A stretch of DNA of 64,000 nt from Moraxella sp. FZFQ2102 (GTDB lineage Bacteria > Pseudomonadota > Gammaproteobacteria > Pseudomonadales > Moraxellaceae), in NCBI RefSeq assembly GCF_024137865.1, contig NZ_CP099960.1, positions 868,001 to 932,000 on the forward strand, given 5' to 3'. The notes under the pieces are model-generated. The model saw only the letters and a list, made by a program, of their open reading frames with translations, searched no databases and was not told the DNA's origin. Below, piece after piece: positions 54,618 through 63,382 of this stretch. Made by a program: the position numbers and the translations under genes. Position 1 is the first letter of the stretch; each line of letters opens with the position of its first letter.

Positions 54618-54890
54618 TTACTTATCATAAGCAAGCACCTCGGCGATGGTTTTGGGTTTGATTGCTTTAGGTTTGGTTAATTCCATAAACCGAGCAATGT
54701 CATCCAAAATCATCCACAATAACAAAAAGTTCTTCAAAGAAATATGACCTGTATTCTCAAACCGACGAATGGTTGGCTCAGGAATCAAGGATTTTTCAGC
54801 CAGCGCTCGGCGTGACAGCTTGGCATCTTTGCGTTTTTGTTTTAGATACGCCGCCAAAGCAGTGGTGATGCCGCACTCAGCACTTAGCAA
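54618..54890 (-). CDS. Xre-family helix-turn-helix protein
   Basis: The 90-residue protein has an HTH_XRE pattern: YLKQKRKDAKLSRRALAEKSLIPEPTIRRFENTGHISLKNFLLLW. Proteins like this often precede HipA-type kinase genes, but no hipA follows here; downstream on this strand is the fic relic. Its first codons are immediately next to the start of the araC-family fragment on the other strand, at what may be the island's right edge. The true start could be an internal codon. Confidence 0.7.
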   Translation of the reverse strand: MLSAECGITTALAAYLKQKRKDAKLSRRALAEKSLIPEPTIRRFENTGHISLKNFLLLWMILDDIARFMELTKPKAIKPKTIAEVLAYDK

Positions 54891-55314
54891 ATGACAGGGA
54901 TCAAGCAGGGGTTGTTTGAGCTTTTGGCAGCGACACTGGCAACCGAGCAGCAGTCCACACCTACGCCATCATTGGAGCTGTACCATATTGAGCGTATCAA
55001 GCGACACATTAATGCCAGACTGATGGATGCTGATCTCACCATCAAAACCATCGCCCAAGAGCTCAATATCTCAACCAGCTATCTGCATCGATTATTTCAA
55101 AGCCAAGAAATGTCCGCTTCACAGTACCTATGGCGTCAAAGACTCGAAGCCTGCCGCCAAGATCTAAGCGACACCCAACATCGGCTGAGCATTTCGCAGA
55201 TTGCGTATAAGTGGGGATTTAATGATGCTGCGCACTTTAGGCCGCAGTTTCAAGACACAATTCGGCTGCTTGCCTAAGCAATACAAGCAGCAACTGGTGC
55301 TTAATCCACTGTGA
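54891..55314 (+). pseudogene. Truncated, frameshifted AraC-family regulator
   Basis: Only the C-terminal AraC DNA-binding domain remains: IKRHINARLMDADLTIKTIAQELNISTSYLHRLFQ, followed by LSISQIAYKWGFNDAAHF. The frame then ends in RPQFQDTIRLLA. Removing one G at about 55240 restores HFSRSFKTQFGCLPKQYKQQLVLNPL, ending at 55314, the normal AraC tail. The N-terminal ligand part is lost at 54885-54890, where a stop codon and the Xre gene begin. Both defects say the gene is dead, cut by arrival or loss of island DNA. Confidence 0.8.
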
Positions 55315-55450
55315 TGTGAATTTGGGTAAGGGGTAATGCTTGCAACCCACCATTGCATTTTTAGAATATTATGTTGTAAAAATACCCCTATATTTGGCGA
55401 TGCGATTTTCTTACAATGGCAGCACTTTTCTCTCATTATAAGGAAATCTA

Positions 55451-55879
55451 ATGCCAAGCCCTAATCAGCTCATTGACAAAATCCTAGCCCATCCCACCAT
55501 CGGTAGCATCGTCGCCTTAGTTGCGCGCCTGCTGCTGTCGTATCTGTTCATCACATCAGGCTGGGCGAAAATCACCAACTACGCAGGTACTGCCGCGTAT
55601 TTTCAGGCAGGTGGCGTGCCCACTACCCTATTGCCATTGGTCATCGTCGTCGAGTTCATCGGCGGTTTGATGATTTTATTTGGCATACAGACACGCTTTG
55701 TGGCGCTTGTCATTGGTACATTTGCCATCGCAGCGGCATTCATCATGCACAGCGCGCCCGAGCAGGCGATGGATTTTATGAAAAATTTCGCCATCGGCGG
55801 CGGCTTTTTTGCACTGATGCTGCACGGCGCGGACAGCTTTAGTATCGACGGTATTTTGTCCAAATCATACGATCGTTAA
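55451..55879 (+). CDS. DoxX-family membrane protein
   Basis: The 142-residue protein has four membrane helices and the DoxX core: ALVARLLLSYLFITSGWAKITNYAGTAAYFQAGGVPTTLLP, then EFIGGLMILFGIQTRFVALVIG. DoxX-like proteins are small quinone-linked or redox-stress membrane proteins (YphA/YqjF type). TTATAAGGAAATCTA gives the ribosome site. It appears monocistronic and marks the return to core DNA. Confidence 0.85.
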   Translation: MPSPNQLIDKILAHPTIGSIVALVARLLLSYLFITSGWAKITNYAGTAAYFQAGGVPTTLLPLVIVVEFIGGLMILFGIQTRFVALVIGTFAIAAAFIMHSAPEQAMDFMKNFAIGGGFFALMLHGADSFSIDGILSKSYDR

Positions 55880-55973
55880 TTTTTCTATGGCAGATTTGAC
55901 CATCAAATTTGCCATGCTCACTTCTGGTTGCTCATATTTTGGCTGATTGACCAAAAAACAGTCACTATATCAC

Positions 55974-56002
55974 TTGACAATATCACGCTTTCGCCTTAAT
56001 AT
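55974..56002 (+). promoter_or_regulatory. Promoter of rho
   Basis: TTGACA (55974-55979), a 17-bp spacer and TAATAT (55997-56002) form a good sigma-70 promoter. It leaves a leader of about 105 nt before rho, as expected for a gene that regulates its own leader. Confidence 0.75.
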
Positions 56003-56114
56003 GAGCAGGCTTGCAATCTGTGTCTCATGATTGCATTTTTCTTTTTTCTCTCACCTATTTTTCGGTGCATCATGCACTGATTGTCACTTTTTGTCTATAT
56101 ATTGACTTAATTCT

Positions 56115-57386
56115 ATGAACTTAACCGAACTTAAAAGAAAATCTGTCGGCGAACTGCTTGCCATCGCCGAAGCCATGGGTCTTGATAACATGGCAAGAAG
56201 CCGCAAACAAGACATCATCTTCGCTATTCTAAAAACCCACGCCAAAAACGGCGAAGCCATCTACGGTGATGGTGTGCTTGAGATTTTGCCCGATGGTTTT
56301 GGCTTTTTGCGCTCATCTGAAGGCTCGTACTTGGCAGGCCCTGACGATATCTATGTCAGCCCAAGCCAAATCCGCCGCTTCAATCTACAAACAGGCGACT
56401 CCATCGCAGGTCAAATCCGCCCGCCCAAAGACTCGGAGCGTTATTTTGCACTATTAAAGGTGAGCGAAATCAACTTTGACACCCCTGATCGCAGCCGTCA
56501 TAAGCTGATTTTTGAAAACCTAACCCCGCTTTTCCCAACCGAGCAACTGGTACTAGAGACAGGCAACGGCACAACCGAAGACTTGACCGGTCGCATCATC
56601 GATCTGATCGCACCGATCGGTAAAGGTCAGCGCTCGATCATTGTCGCTCCGCCAAAAGCCGGTAAAACGGTGCTGCTACAGACCATCGCCCAATCCATCA
56701 CCAAAAACCACCCAGAATGCTATCTGATCGTACTGCTGATCGACGAACGCCCAGAAGAAGTCACCGAAATGCAGCGCACCGTACGCGGTGAAGTCGTCGC
56801 ATCGACTTTCGATGAGCCGCCACAGCGCCATATCCAAGTGGCTGAGATGGTCATCGAAAAAGCCAAACGCTTGGTTGAGCATAAGCAAGATGTGGTGATT
56901 TTGCTAGACAGTATCACGCGTTTGGCGCGTGCTTATAACACCGTCATCCCATCAAGTGGCAAGGTGCTGACAGGCGGTGTCGATGCCAATGCGCTTGAGC
57001 GTCCTAAGCGCTTCTTCGGTGCAGCGCGTAATGTCGAAGAAGGCGGCAGCCTAACCATCATTTCAACTGCTCTGATTGACACAGGCTCGAAGATGGACAG
57101 CGTGATTTTTGAAGAATTTAAAGGCACAGGCAACCAAGAAATTACCCTTGAGCGCGACCTTGCCGAACGCCGCATTTTCCCTGCGATCAATATCAAAAAA
57201 TCAAGCACACGCCGCGAAGAGCGACTGCTTGATGAAGACACCCTGCGCCGCGTATGGGTACTGCGTAAATTGATGCAGCCGATGGATGACTCGCAAGCGA
57301 CCGAATTTTTGCTAGAACGACTCAAAGATTCTAAGACCAATGATGAATTTTTTGAGCAAATGGTCAAAAAAGCCCAAAATAGCTGA
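56115..57386 (+). CDS. rho: Transcription termination factor Rho
   Basis: The 423-residue protein is of normal length. It has the N-terminal helical part ([22 protein letters not shown]), the RNA-binding OB fold ([34 protein letters not shown]), Walker [13 protein letters not shown] (about 178-189), Walker [17 protein letters not shown] and the R-loop/catalytic region [13 protein letters not shown]. It is a hexameric RNA-dependent ATPase that releases transcripts. It is preceded by a long leader and followed by an intrinsic terminator. Confidence 0.98.
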   Translation: MNLTELKRKSVGELLAIAEAMGLDNMARSRKQDIIFAILKTHAKNGEAIYGDGVLEILPDGFGFLRSSEGSYLAGPDDIYVSPSQIRRFNLQTGDSIAGQIRPPKDSERYFALLKVSEINFDTPDRSRHKLIFENLTPLFPTEQLVLETGNGTTEDLTGRIIDLIAPIGKGQRSIIVAPPKAGKTVLLQTIAQSITKNHPECYLIVLLIDERPEEVTEMQRTVRGEVVASTFDEPPQRHIQVAEMVIEKAKRLVEHKQDVVILLDSITRLARAYNTVIPSSGKVLTGGVDANALERPKRFFGAARNVEEGGSLTIISTALIDTGSKMDSVIFEEFKGTGNQEITLERDLAERRIFPAINIKKSSTRREERLLDEDTLRRVWVLRKLMQPMDDSQATEFLLERLKDSKTNDEFFEQMVKKAQNS

Positions 57387-57410
57387 CATCGCCATCCATC
57401 AGCGACAATC

Positions 57411-57449
57411 TACCCCAAGCTTGACAATGTCTGGTTTGGGGTATTTTTT
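57411..57449 (+). terminator. Intrinsic terminator after rho
   Basis: TACCCCAA (57411-57418) and TTGGGGTA (57436-57443) form a perfect stem followed by T6. Confidence 0.85.
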
Positions 57450-57656
57450 GTACAAAATTTGAGCAAATATTACAATTTTATGGCAAAATTGGCGATTTTT
57501 TGATATCGAAATATTGTAAGACTGTCAATCTTATGTTACCATAGTTTTAACACCGAACTGTCAGCGTATGTTTAGCATGATCATTGATAAGGTCATTTGC
57601 TTGTTTAGTCTGCAAACAGTGAAATAGAAATATTTTGTTACAACTTCTATGATAGC

Positions 57657-57780
57657 TTGTAAAGAAAATTGTTTTTATTTATGCTAAATTGCATTATACT
57701 AATCTAATGCGCAACACACAGTGTATTACCTATGGATGAGTAATAAGGGCTATTCGGCAGCGCGGCTGTCCGAAGGTTTT
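57657..57780 (+). ncRNA. Possible small RNA or leader attenuator before the Ala-rich lipoprotein
   Basis: A promoter-like pair TTGTAA (57657-57662) and TATGCT (57680-57685) has a 17-bp spacer. A GC-rich hairpin TTCGGCAGC-GCG-GCTGTCCGAA (57752-57773) is followed by GG and T5 (57776-57780), i.e. an intrinsic terminator, 58 nt before the lipoprotein ATG. The transcript would be about 90 nt. It could be a stand-alone RNA or an attenuator for the gene. The rest of the 452-bp gap from rho holds only the rho terminator. Confidence 0.35.
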
Positions 57781-57838
57781 TATGTCGTTCATGGGTGTTT
57801 TTCTGTCAAAACATCTTATCTCTTAATTGGAGTTTACC

Positions 57839-58252
57839 ATGCAAACTAAACTAATCGCATCTGCACTAATCGCTGCTCTAGCTCTAACTGCTTGCTCAAA
57901 GCCAGCTGAAGAAAAAGCTCAAGAAGCTGCCGCTACCGCTACTGAAGCTGCTGCAACTGCAACTGAAGCTGCAGGCGAAGCTGCTGCTGCAACTGGTGAA
58001 GCTGCTGCTGACGCTGCAAACACTGCTGCTGACGCTGCACAAGCTGCTACTGAAGCTGCTGGCGACGCTGCTAAAGCTGCAGGCGACGCTGCTGCTGACG
58101 CTGCTACCACTGCAGGCGCTGCTGCTGCTGACGCTGCAACTGCTGCTGCTGACCAAGCTCAAGCTGCTGCTGAAACTGCACAAGACGCTGCAACTGCTGC
58201 AACTGAAGAAGCTCCAAAAGCTGAAGAAGCTGCTAAAGAAGAAGCTAAATAA
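57839..58252 (+). CDS. Alanine-rich repeat lipoprotein
   Basis: The 137-residue product starts MQTKLIASALIAALALTACS with lipobox LTAC. The mature part is nearly all Ala with spaced Asp/Glu/Lys/Thr: units such as ADAANTA, ADAAQAATEAAGDA and AKAAGDAA repeat about every 7-11 residues, ending in EEAPKAEEAAKEEAK. It should form a long amphipathic helix or coiled coil tethered to a membrane, like Lpp-type or LEA-like proteins. The ATG has TTGGAGTTTACC upstream. The high GCT use points to strong expression. I do not know a named function. Confidence 0.85.
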   Translation: MQTKLIASALIAALALTACSKPAEEKAQEAAATATEAAATATEAAGEAAAATGEAAADAANTAADAAQAATEAAGDAAKAAGDAAADAATTAGAAAADAATAAADQAQAAAETAQDAATAATEEAPKAEEAAKEEAK

Positions 58253-58290
58253 TTTTAACGCAGTCTTAACTGCTTAAATTATTCTTCATA

Positions 58291-58320
58291 AAAGAGAATC
58301 CATTTCGGGTTCTCTTTTTT
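58291..58320 (+). terminator. Terminator of the Ala-rich lipoprotein gene
   Basis: AAAGAGAATCC pairs with GGGTTCTCTTT (one G-T) around ATTTC, and the T-run continues to 58320. Confidence 0.85.
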
Positions 58321-58365
58321 ATTGTCTTAGTTTTACCGCTAAATTACCACCAAATAAATGGCAAT

Positions 58366-58399
58366 AAAAAATCACCCAAACCGTGATGATTTGGGTGAT
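58366..58399 (-). terminator. Terminator of the fumarase gene
   Basis: ATCACCCAAA (58371-58380) and TTTGGGTGAT (58390-58399) form a perfect stem. On the minus strand it ends in T5 (58366-58370). Confidence 0.8.
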
Positions 58400-58415
58400 T
58401 GTGTGGTGACAGTAC

Positions 58416-59942
58416 TTATGCTTCAACTACTGGGATTTTACCGATTTTGGCTTGCCAAATCTTCGGTGCAGTCGCGTGTACTGAGCTGCCGCTGCTATCG
58501 ACAGCGACGGTCACAGGCATATCTTTGACTTCAAATTCATAGATCGCTTCCATACCAAGCTCAGGGAAGGCAACCACTTGTGCTTTTTTGATCGCTTTTG
58601 AGACCAGATAAGCTGAGCCACCCACTGCCATCAGATACACCGCTTTATTATCGGCGATGGCTTCACACGCCGCTTGGCCGCGCTCAGATTTACCGATCAT
58701 GCCAAGCAGACCAGTTTGCTCCAGCATCTGACGGGTGAATTTATCCATACGCGTCGCTGTCGTCGGACCAGCAGGACCAACCACTTCATCACGCACAGGA
58801 TCAACAGGGCCGACATAGTAGATCAGTTTATTGGTGAAATCAACTGGCAGCTCTTCGCCATTATTCAGCATATCAGTCATGCGCTTGTGCGCAGCGTCGC
58901 GGCCAGTATAGATTTTACCGCTTAGTAGCAGCACATCGCCTGTTTGCCATGTTGCCACTTCTTCTTTGGTTAGGGTATCGACATTGACACGCTTGCCATT
59001 TTCTGGATTGTAGGTAATGTCTGGATACACATCCAGATTTGGCGGTGTCAGCTCCACAGGACCTGAGCCATCCAGTTCAAACTCGACATGGCGCGTCGCT
59101 GCGCAGTTTGGAATCATCGCCACAGGCTTAGATGCTGCGTGCGTTGGGTAGTCTAGGATCTTGACATCTAATACTGTAGTCAAGCCGCCCAAGCCCTGCG
59201 CGCCAATACCCAGTGCATTGACTTTCTCATACAGCTCAAGGCGCAATGCTTCGGTAGTGCTCAGCTCAGCACCTGATGCTGCCTTATCTTTTAGCTCATG
59301 AATATCGATGTGGCTCATCAGTGATTCTTTGGCAAGTAGCGCCGCTTTTTCTGGCGTACCGCCAATACCGATGCCTAGGATACCTGGTGGACACCAGCCT
59401 GCGCCCATGGTCGGGACGGTTTTGAGCACCCAATCCACGATGCTGTCTGATGGGTTTAGCATGGCAAGTTTTGATTTATTCTCAGAGCCGCCACCTTTTG
59501 CCGCACAAGTCACTTCCACTTTGTCGCCAGCGACGATTTCCATGTGGATGACCGCTGGGGTGTTGTCCTTGGTATTTTGGCGCTTGCCCGCAGGATCGGC
59601 CAGAACTGATGCACGCAAGGTATTATCAGCATTTTTGTACGCGCGGCGCACGCCTTCATTGACCATGTCCGCGACGCTCATGCTTGCATCCCATTGCACA
59701 TTCATGCCGACTTTTAAAAATACGGTCGCGATACCTGTATCTTGGCAAATCGGGCGATGACCTTCGGCACACATACGGCTATTGACCAAAATCTGCGTCA
59801 TCGCATCTTTTGCCGCTGGGTTTTCTTCTTTTTCCAAGGCTTCAACCAAGGCTTCAATGTAATCAGTCGGATGATAGTAGCTGATGTACTGGAACGCATC
59901 GGCGATACTTTGGATAAAATCATCTTGTTTAATAATCGTCAT
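58416..59942 (-). CDS. Class I (iron-sulfur) fumarate hydratase
   Basis: The 508-residue enzyme interconverts fumarate and malate in the TCA cycle. The family features are the N-terminal half with CQDTGIATVFLKVG and CAAKGGGSENKSKLAML, GAGWCPPGILGIGIGGTPEKA, and the C-terminal beta domain with TGRDAAHKRM and AVGGSAYLVSKAIKKAQVVAFPELGMEAIYEF. The cluster-ligand cysteines are in those segments. The length matches FumA/FumB. It is monocistronic, followed by its own terminator. Confidence 0.95.
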   Translation of the reverse strand: MTIIKQDDFIQSIADAFQYISYYHPTDYIEALVEALEKEENPAAKDAMTQILVNSRMCAEGHRPICQDTGIATVFLKVGMNVQWDASMSVADMVNEGVRRAYKNADNTLRASVLADPAGKRQNTKDNTPAVIHMEIVAGDKVEVTCAAKGGGSENKSKLAMLNPSDSIVDWVLKTVPTMGAGWCPPGILGIGIGGTPEKAALLAKESLMSHIDIHELKDKAASGAELSTTEALRLELYEKVNALGIGAQGLGGLTTVLDVKILDYPTHAASKPVAMIPNCAATRHVEFELDGSGPVELTPPNLDVYPDITYNPENGKRVNVDTLTKEEVATWQTGDVLLLSGKIYTGRDAAHKRMTDMLNNGEELPVDFTNKLIYYVGPVDPVRDEVVGPAGPTTATRMDKFTRQMLEQTGLLGMIGKSERGQAACEAIADNKAVYLMAVGGSAYLVSKAIKKAQVVAFPELGMEAIYEFEVKDMPVTVAVDSSGSSVHATAPKIWQAKIGKIPVVEA

Positions 59943-60133
59943 AATGACTTCCTTTTTGGCGAATTTGCAAGCTGCAAACGGCTAATTTTACTTGGCACGC
60001 ACTGCCAAGACCCTGTAAAATTAAGCTATTCTATCATTATTTGCACAAAAAATTCATACTAATAACAAATTATTATGATTGAAAAAATTGCAAGGTTTAT
60101 AAAATTTATTATAAATTTTCAATCAATTCACAC

Positions 60134-61219
60134 TCACAACACCTGCTTGAGCACTTCGATCAAGCGCGCGTTTTGTGCAGCTGTACCGACACTGATGCGC
60201 AGATAATCTTTGATTCGCGCTTGCTTAAAATGACGGACGATCACACCATCTTCGCGCAGTTTGGCAGCGATATCGGCAGCGTCCGTGCCTTGTTTGGTAG
60301 CAAAGACAAAGTTTGCCGCTGATGGCAGTACATCAAAGCCAAGCGCAGTCAAATCAGCGGTCAGCTGATTGCGAAGATGAATCACTTCGGTGCGACGACT
60401 TTCAAAATACTCGACATCCGCCACACTTGCCGCCGCGCCTGCTTGCGCCACGCGATCGAGTGGATAGCTGTTGAAGCTGTTTTTCATGGCGGTGAGTGCC
60501 GCTATCAGACTTGGATTGGCAAATGCCATACCGACACGCAGACCGGCTAGAGCGCGAGATTTTGAAAAGGTTTGCGTCACCACCAGATTATCAAACTCAC
60601 GGATTAGACTGATCGCACTTGCCGCCTTGACATCATCAGCATAGTCGATATACGCTTCATCGATCACCACCACCGCATCAGGATGCTGGCTAAGCAAAGT
60701 GCGAATGTCGTCAAGCGGCAGCAGTCTGCCTGTCGGCGCGTTTGGATTGGCAAGAATCACACCATCGCACGGCTGGGCATAGTCAGCAACATGGATAGAA
60801 AAATCATCAGCAAGCGGCACAGTCTGCGCCGCCACCCCAAAAGTATCAGCATACACAGGATAAAAACTGTAGCTGATGTCAGGGGTCAATAGCGGCTTGT
60901 CTTTGGTAAAAAAGCAAGCAAACACCAGTGCAAGCACCTCATCTGAGCCATTGCCAACAAAAACTTCGCTACTATCTAGACCATAATACGCCGCCAACGC
61001 CTGACGCAAACCATCTGACTCAGGCTCAGGATACAAGCGCAGTGCTGCGGCATCATCAGCAAGCACTACCTGCATGGCAGCGACAGCTTTTGGACTTGGC
61101 GGAAATGGGTTTTCGTTGGTGTTTAATTTGCACAGATTGTCATGCTTGGGCTGCTCACCGGGTACATACGGTGTCAGACTTTTTGCCTTGGTACTCCATA
61201 GGCGATTGTCGATGGTCAT
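60134..61219 (-). CDS. hisC: Histidinol-phosphate aminotransferase
   Basis: The 361-residue PLP enzyme shows LNTNENPFPPSPKAV at the front, NGSDEVLALVFACFF, the Asn of ILANPNAPTGRLLP, DEAYIDYAD, and the PLP lysine in TQTFSKSRALAGLRVG. It converts imidazole-acetol phosphate and glutamate to histidinol phosphate. It is the last of a minus-strand hisG-hisD-hisC cluster with 30- and 84-base gaps. AAGGAAAATCC precedes the start. Confidence 0.95.
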   Translation of the reverse strand: MTIDNRLWSTKAKSLTPYVPGEQPKHDNLCKLNTNENPFPPSPKAVAAMQVVLADDAAALRLYPEPESDGLRQALAAYYGLDSSEVFVGNGSDEVLALVFACFFTKDKPLLTPDISYSFYPVYADTFGVAAQTVPLADDFSIHVADYAQPCDGVILANPNAPTGRLLPLDDIRTLLSQHPDAVVVIDEAYIDYADDVKAASAISLIREFDNLVVTQTFSKSRALAGLRVGMAFANPSLIAALTAMKNSFNSYPLDRVAQAGAAASVADVEYFESRRTEVIHLRNQLTADLTALGFDVLPSAANFVFATKQGTDAADIAAKLREDGVIVRHFKQARIKDYLRISVGTAAQNARLIEVLKQVL

Positions 61220-61303
61220 TGGATTTTCCTTAAAAAATTCTTTAAATCAAGCTGTATGAAGTTTGTGGCAAAGTTCAATTTCACCCCTTGCCACAAACCC
61301 AAA

Positions 61304-62599
61304 TCACTGATGACGATAACGCGCCGATAAGGCGTGCGCTTCCAAATTTTCTTCGATCGCCAAAATATCCGCCGTCTTTGCAAGCGGTACTGCACCATCT
61401 TGGGTGCAATAAATCAATGATGATTTCTTTTGAAAATCATACACCCCAAGCGGTGATGAGAATCGCGCCGTGCCTGATGTCGGCAAGACATGATTGCTGC
61501 CTGCGCAATAATCGCCGATGGCTTCAGGGGTGTGGCGACCCATAAAAATCGCCCCTGCATGACGAATATCGCCAATCACCGACTCAGGATCATCCAATGA
61601 CAGCTCCAAATGCTCAGGCGCAACTTGATTGATCACCGCCATGCCTTCGGCGCGATCTTTGACCAAAATCAACGCCCCGCGCGCTGCCAGTGCGGCTTTG
61701 GCAATGTCTGCCTTTGGTAAGCGCGCCAATGCCGACTCAATCGCCGCTTCCACTGCCTGTAGCTGCTCGCTGCTTGTCGTCACAAAAATCGCCTGCGCCA
61801 CCGTGTCATGCTCAGCTTGTGACAATAAATCCATCGCCAGCCACTCAGCATTATCCGCCGCTTCACCTTCGGCATAGACCAGCACTTCAGATGGCCCTGC
61901 GATCATATCGATACCCACTTGCCCAAAGACCGCGCGCTTTGCCGCTGCGACAAATTTATTACCAGGGCCTGTGATTTTATCCACTTTCGCGATCGATGCC
62001 GTGCCATAAGCCAATGCCGCCACCGCCTGCGCGCCACCGATGGTAATCACCGTATCAACGCCCGCCAAGTGCGCCGCCGCCAATACCAAAGGATTGAGCT
62101 GTCCATCGGGTGCTGGCACGACCATGGTAATGTTCGCCACGCCTGCGACCTTGGCAGGAATGGCATTCATCAGCACCGATGATGGATAACTTGCCAAGCC
62201 ACCAGGGACATAGATGCCGACGCTGTCAAGCGGGGTGATTTTTTGCCCAAGCATATTGCCAAGGCTGTCGGTAAAGCGAAAGCCGTCCTGCACTTGATAC
62301 TCATGAAAAGCAAAAATCCGCTCAGCAGATAATTTCAATGCCGCGCGCACTTCATCGCTTAAGTCATCAAATGCTGCCTTTAGCACAGCTTGGCTGATGA
62401 ATAATTCACTCATCGATGTCGCAGGATGGCGGTCAAATTTTTGGGTAAGCTCAAGCACCGCATCATCACCACGGCGGCGCACATCAGCGATGATGTTATC
62501 GACAGTCGCAACCAAATTGGCATCAGTCACCGTTTCAAAAGCCAATAATTCTGCCAATTGTGCGTCAAAATCTGCTTGTGCGGAATCTAATTTTTTCAT
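61304..62599 (-). CDS. hisD: Histidinol dehydrogenase
   Basis: The 431-residue enzyme carries YVPGGLASYPSSVLMNAIPAKVAGV, GGAQAVAALAYGT, the signature KITGPGNKFVAAAKR, IDMIAGPSEVLV, and the C-terminal NQVAPEHLEL and GDYCAGSNHVLPT with the catalytic and zinc residues. It oxidises histidinol to histidine in two NAD-dependent steps. The length is normal. It is located between hisG and hisC. Confidence 0.97.
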   Translation of the reverse strand: MKKLDSAQADFDAQLAELLAFETVTDANLVATVDNIIADVRRRGDDAVLELTQKFDRHPATSMSELFISQAVLKAAFDDLSDEVRAALKLSAERIFAFHEYQVQDGFRFTDSLGNMLGQKITPLDSVGIYVPGGLASYPSSVLMNAIPAKVAGVANITMVVPAPDGQLNPLVLAAAHLAGVDTVITIGGAQAVAALAYGTASIAKVDKITGPGNKFVAAAKRAVFGQVGIDMIAGPSEVLVYAEGEAADNAEWLAMDLLSQAEHDTVAQAIFVTTSSEQLQAVEAAIESALARLPKADIAKAALAARGALILVKDRAEGMAVINQVAPEHLELSLDDPESVIGDIRHAGAIFMGRHTPEAIGDYCAGSNHVLPTSGTARFSSPLGVYDFQKKSSLIYCTQDGAVPLAKTADILAIEENLEAHALSARYRHQ

Positions 62600-62629
62600 T
62601 CAATTATCCTTATTCTTATTCAACGATGC

Positions 62630-63289
62630 TTAGCGATTGGCTTTGACCGCATCTTCTAAAATCTGCAAAATCGGTTCAAGCTTGGCAAGTTTGCGCTTAT
62701 GGCTGACAGGATTGGCAATCAGGCGTGATGACACTTGGCAAATGGTCTCAAGCGGCTCAAGTCCATTGGCGCGCAAGGTGTTACCCGTATCGACGACATC
62801 GACGATCAGATCGCCCAAGCCCACCAATGGCGCAAGTTCCATCGAGCCATACAGCTTGATGATATCCACCTGCTCACCTAGGCTTGCAAAATACTGGCGC
62901 GCGACATTGACATATTTGGTGGCGATACGCAGGCGGCGATTGGGCAGACTCACTCCCTTGATGCCTGCAGTCATCAGGCGGCATTTGGCGATGTCAAGGT
63001 CAAGTAATTCATAGACTTGGGCATCATATTCCATCAAGACATCTTTACCCGCCACGCCAATATCGGCCGCTCCATGCTCAACATAAGTCGGCACATCAGA
63101 TGCGCGCAAAATCAGCAAACGCACTGCAGGATCTGTGGTCTCAAAAATCAGCTTGCGTGATTTTTCCATATCTTCAAGCGGCGCAATGCCTGCTTTGGCA
63201 AATAGCGGTAAAGTTTCGTTCAAAATTCGCCCCTTAGATAGAGCGATGGTTAAGCCGTCAAATTGGCTTGTTTGCATTGGATCAGCCAT
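62630..63289 (-). CDS. hisG: ATP phosphoribosyltransferase, short form
   Basis: The 219-residue protein has [46 protein letters not shown] and [18 protein letters not shown], the PRPP-binding loop. It ends after about 219 residues, so it lacks the C-terminal regulatory domain of long HisG. Short HisG works only with HisZ, a HisRS-like regulatory subunit that must be elsewhere in the genome. It catalyses the first step of histidine synthesis. It is the first gene of the his cluster and lies downstream of murA, the usual arrangement in Moraxellaceae. Confidence 0.95.
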   Translation of the reverse strand: MADPMQTSQFDGLTIALSKGRILNETLPLFAKAGIAPLEDMEKSRKLIFETTDPAVRLLILRASDVPTYVEHGAADIGVAGKDVLMEYDAQVYELLDLDIAKCRLMTAGIKGVSLPNRRLRIATKYVNVARQYFASLGEQVDIIKLYGSMELAPLVGLGDLIVDVVDTGNTLRANGLEPLETICQVSSRLIANPVSHKRKLAKLEPILQILEDAVKANR

Positions 63290-63382
63290 GACAATTCTCT
63301 AAGGTTTTTCTAATTTTTTTGTCTAATTTTATCTATACAAATTAAGAAAAAACGCACCGCCTAGACAGTGGTGCGTTCTGGC

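Noticed and set aside
14900..54890. Prophage
   Set aside because: Integrase, excisionase-like and repressor genes exist, but no capsid, tail, terminase or lysis genes follow.
14595..55000. Second copy of the tRNA-Gly 3' end as attR
   Set aside because: I looked for GTTCGAATCTCG / TTTCCCGCTCCA at the right side and inside the island and saw none, so the integrated element's far end remains undefined.
57896..58183. Ser-rich open frames opposite the Ala-rich lipoprotein
   Set aside because: They are mirror products of GCT/GCA repeats, without starts or neighbours that support them.
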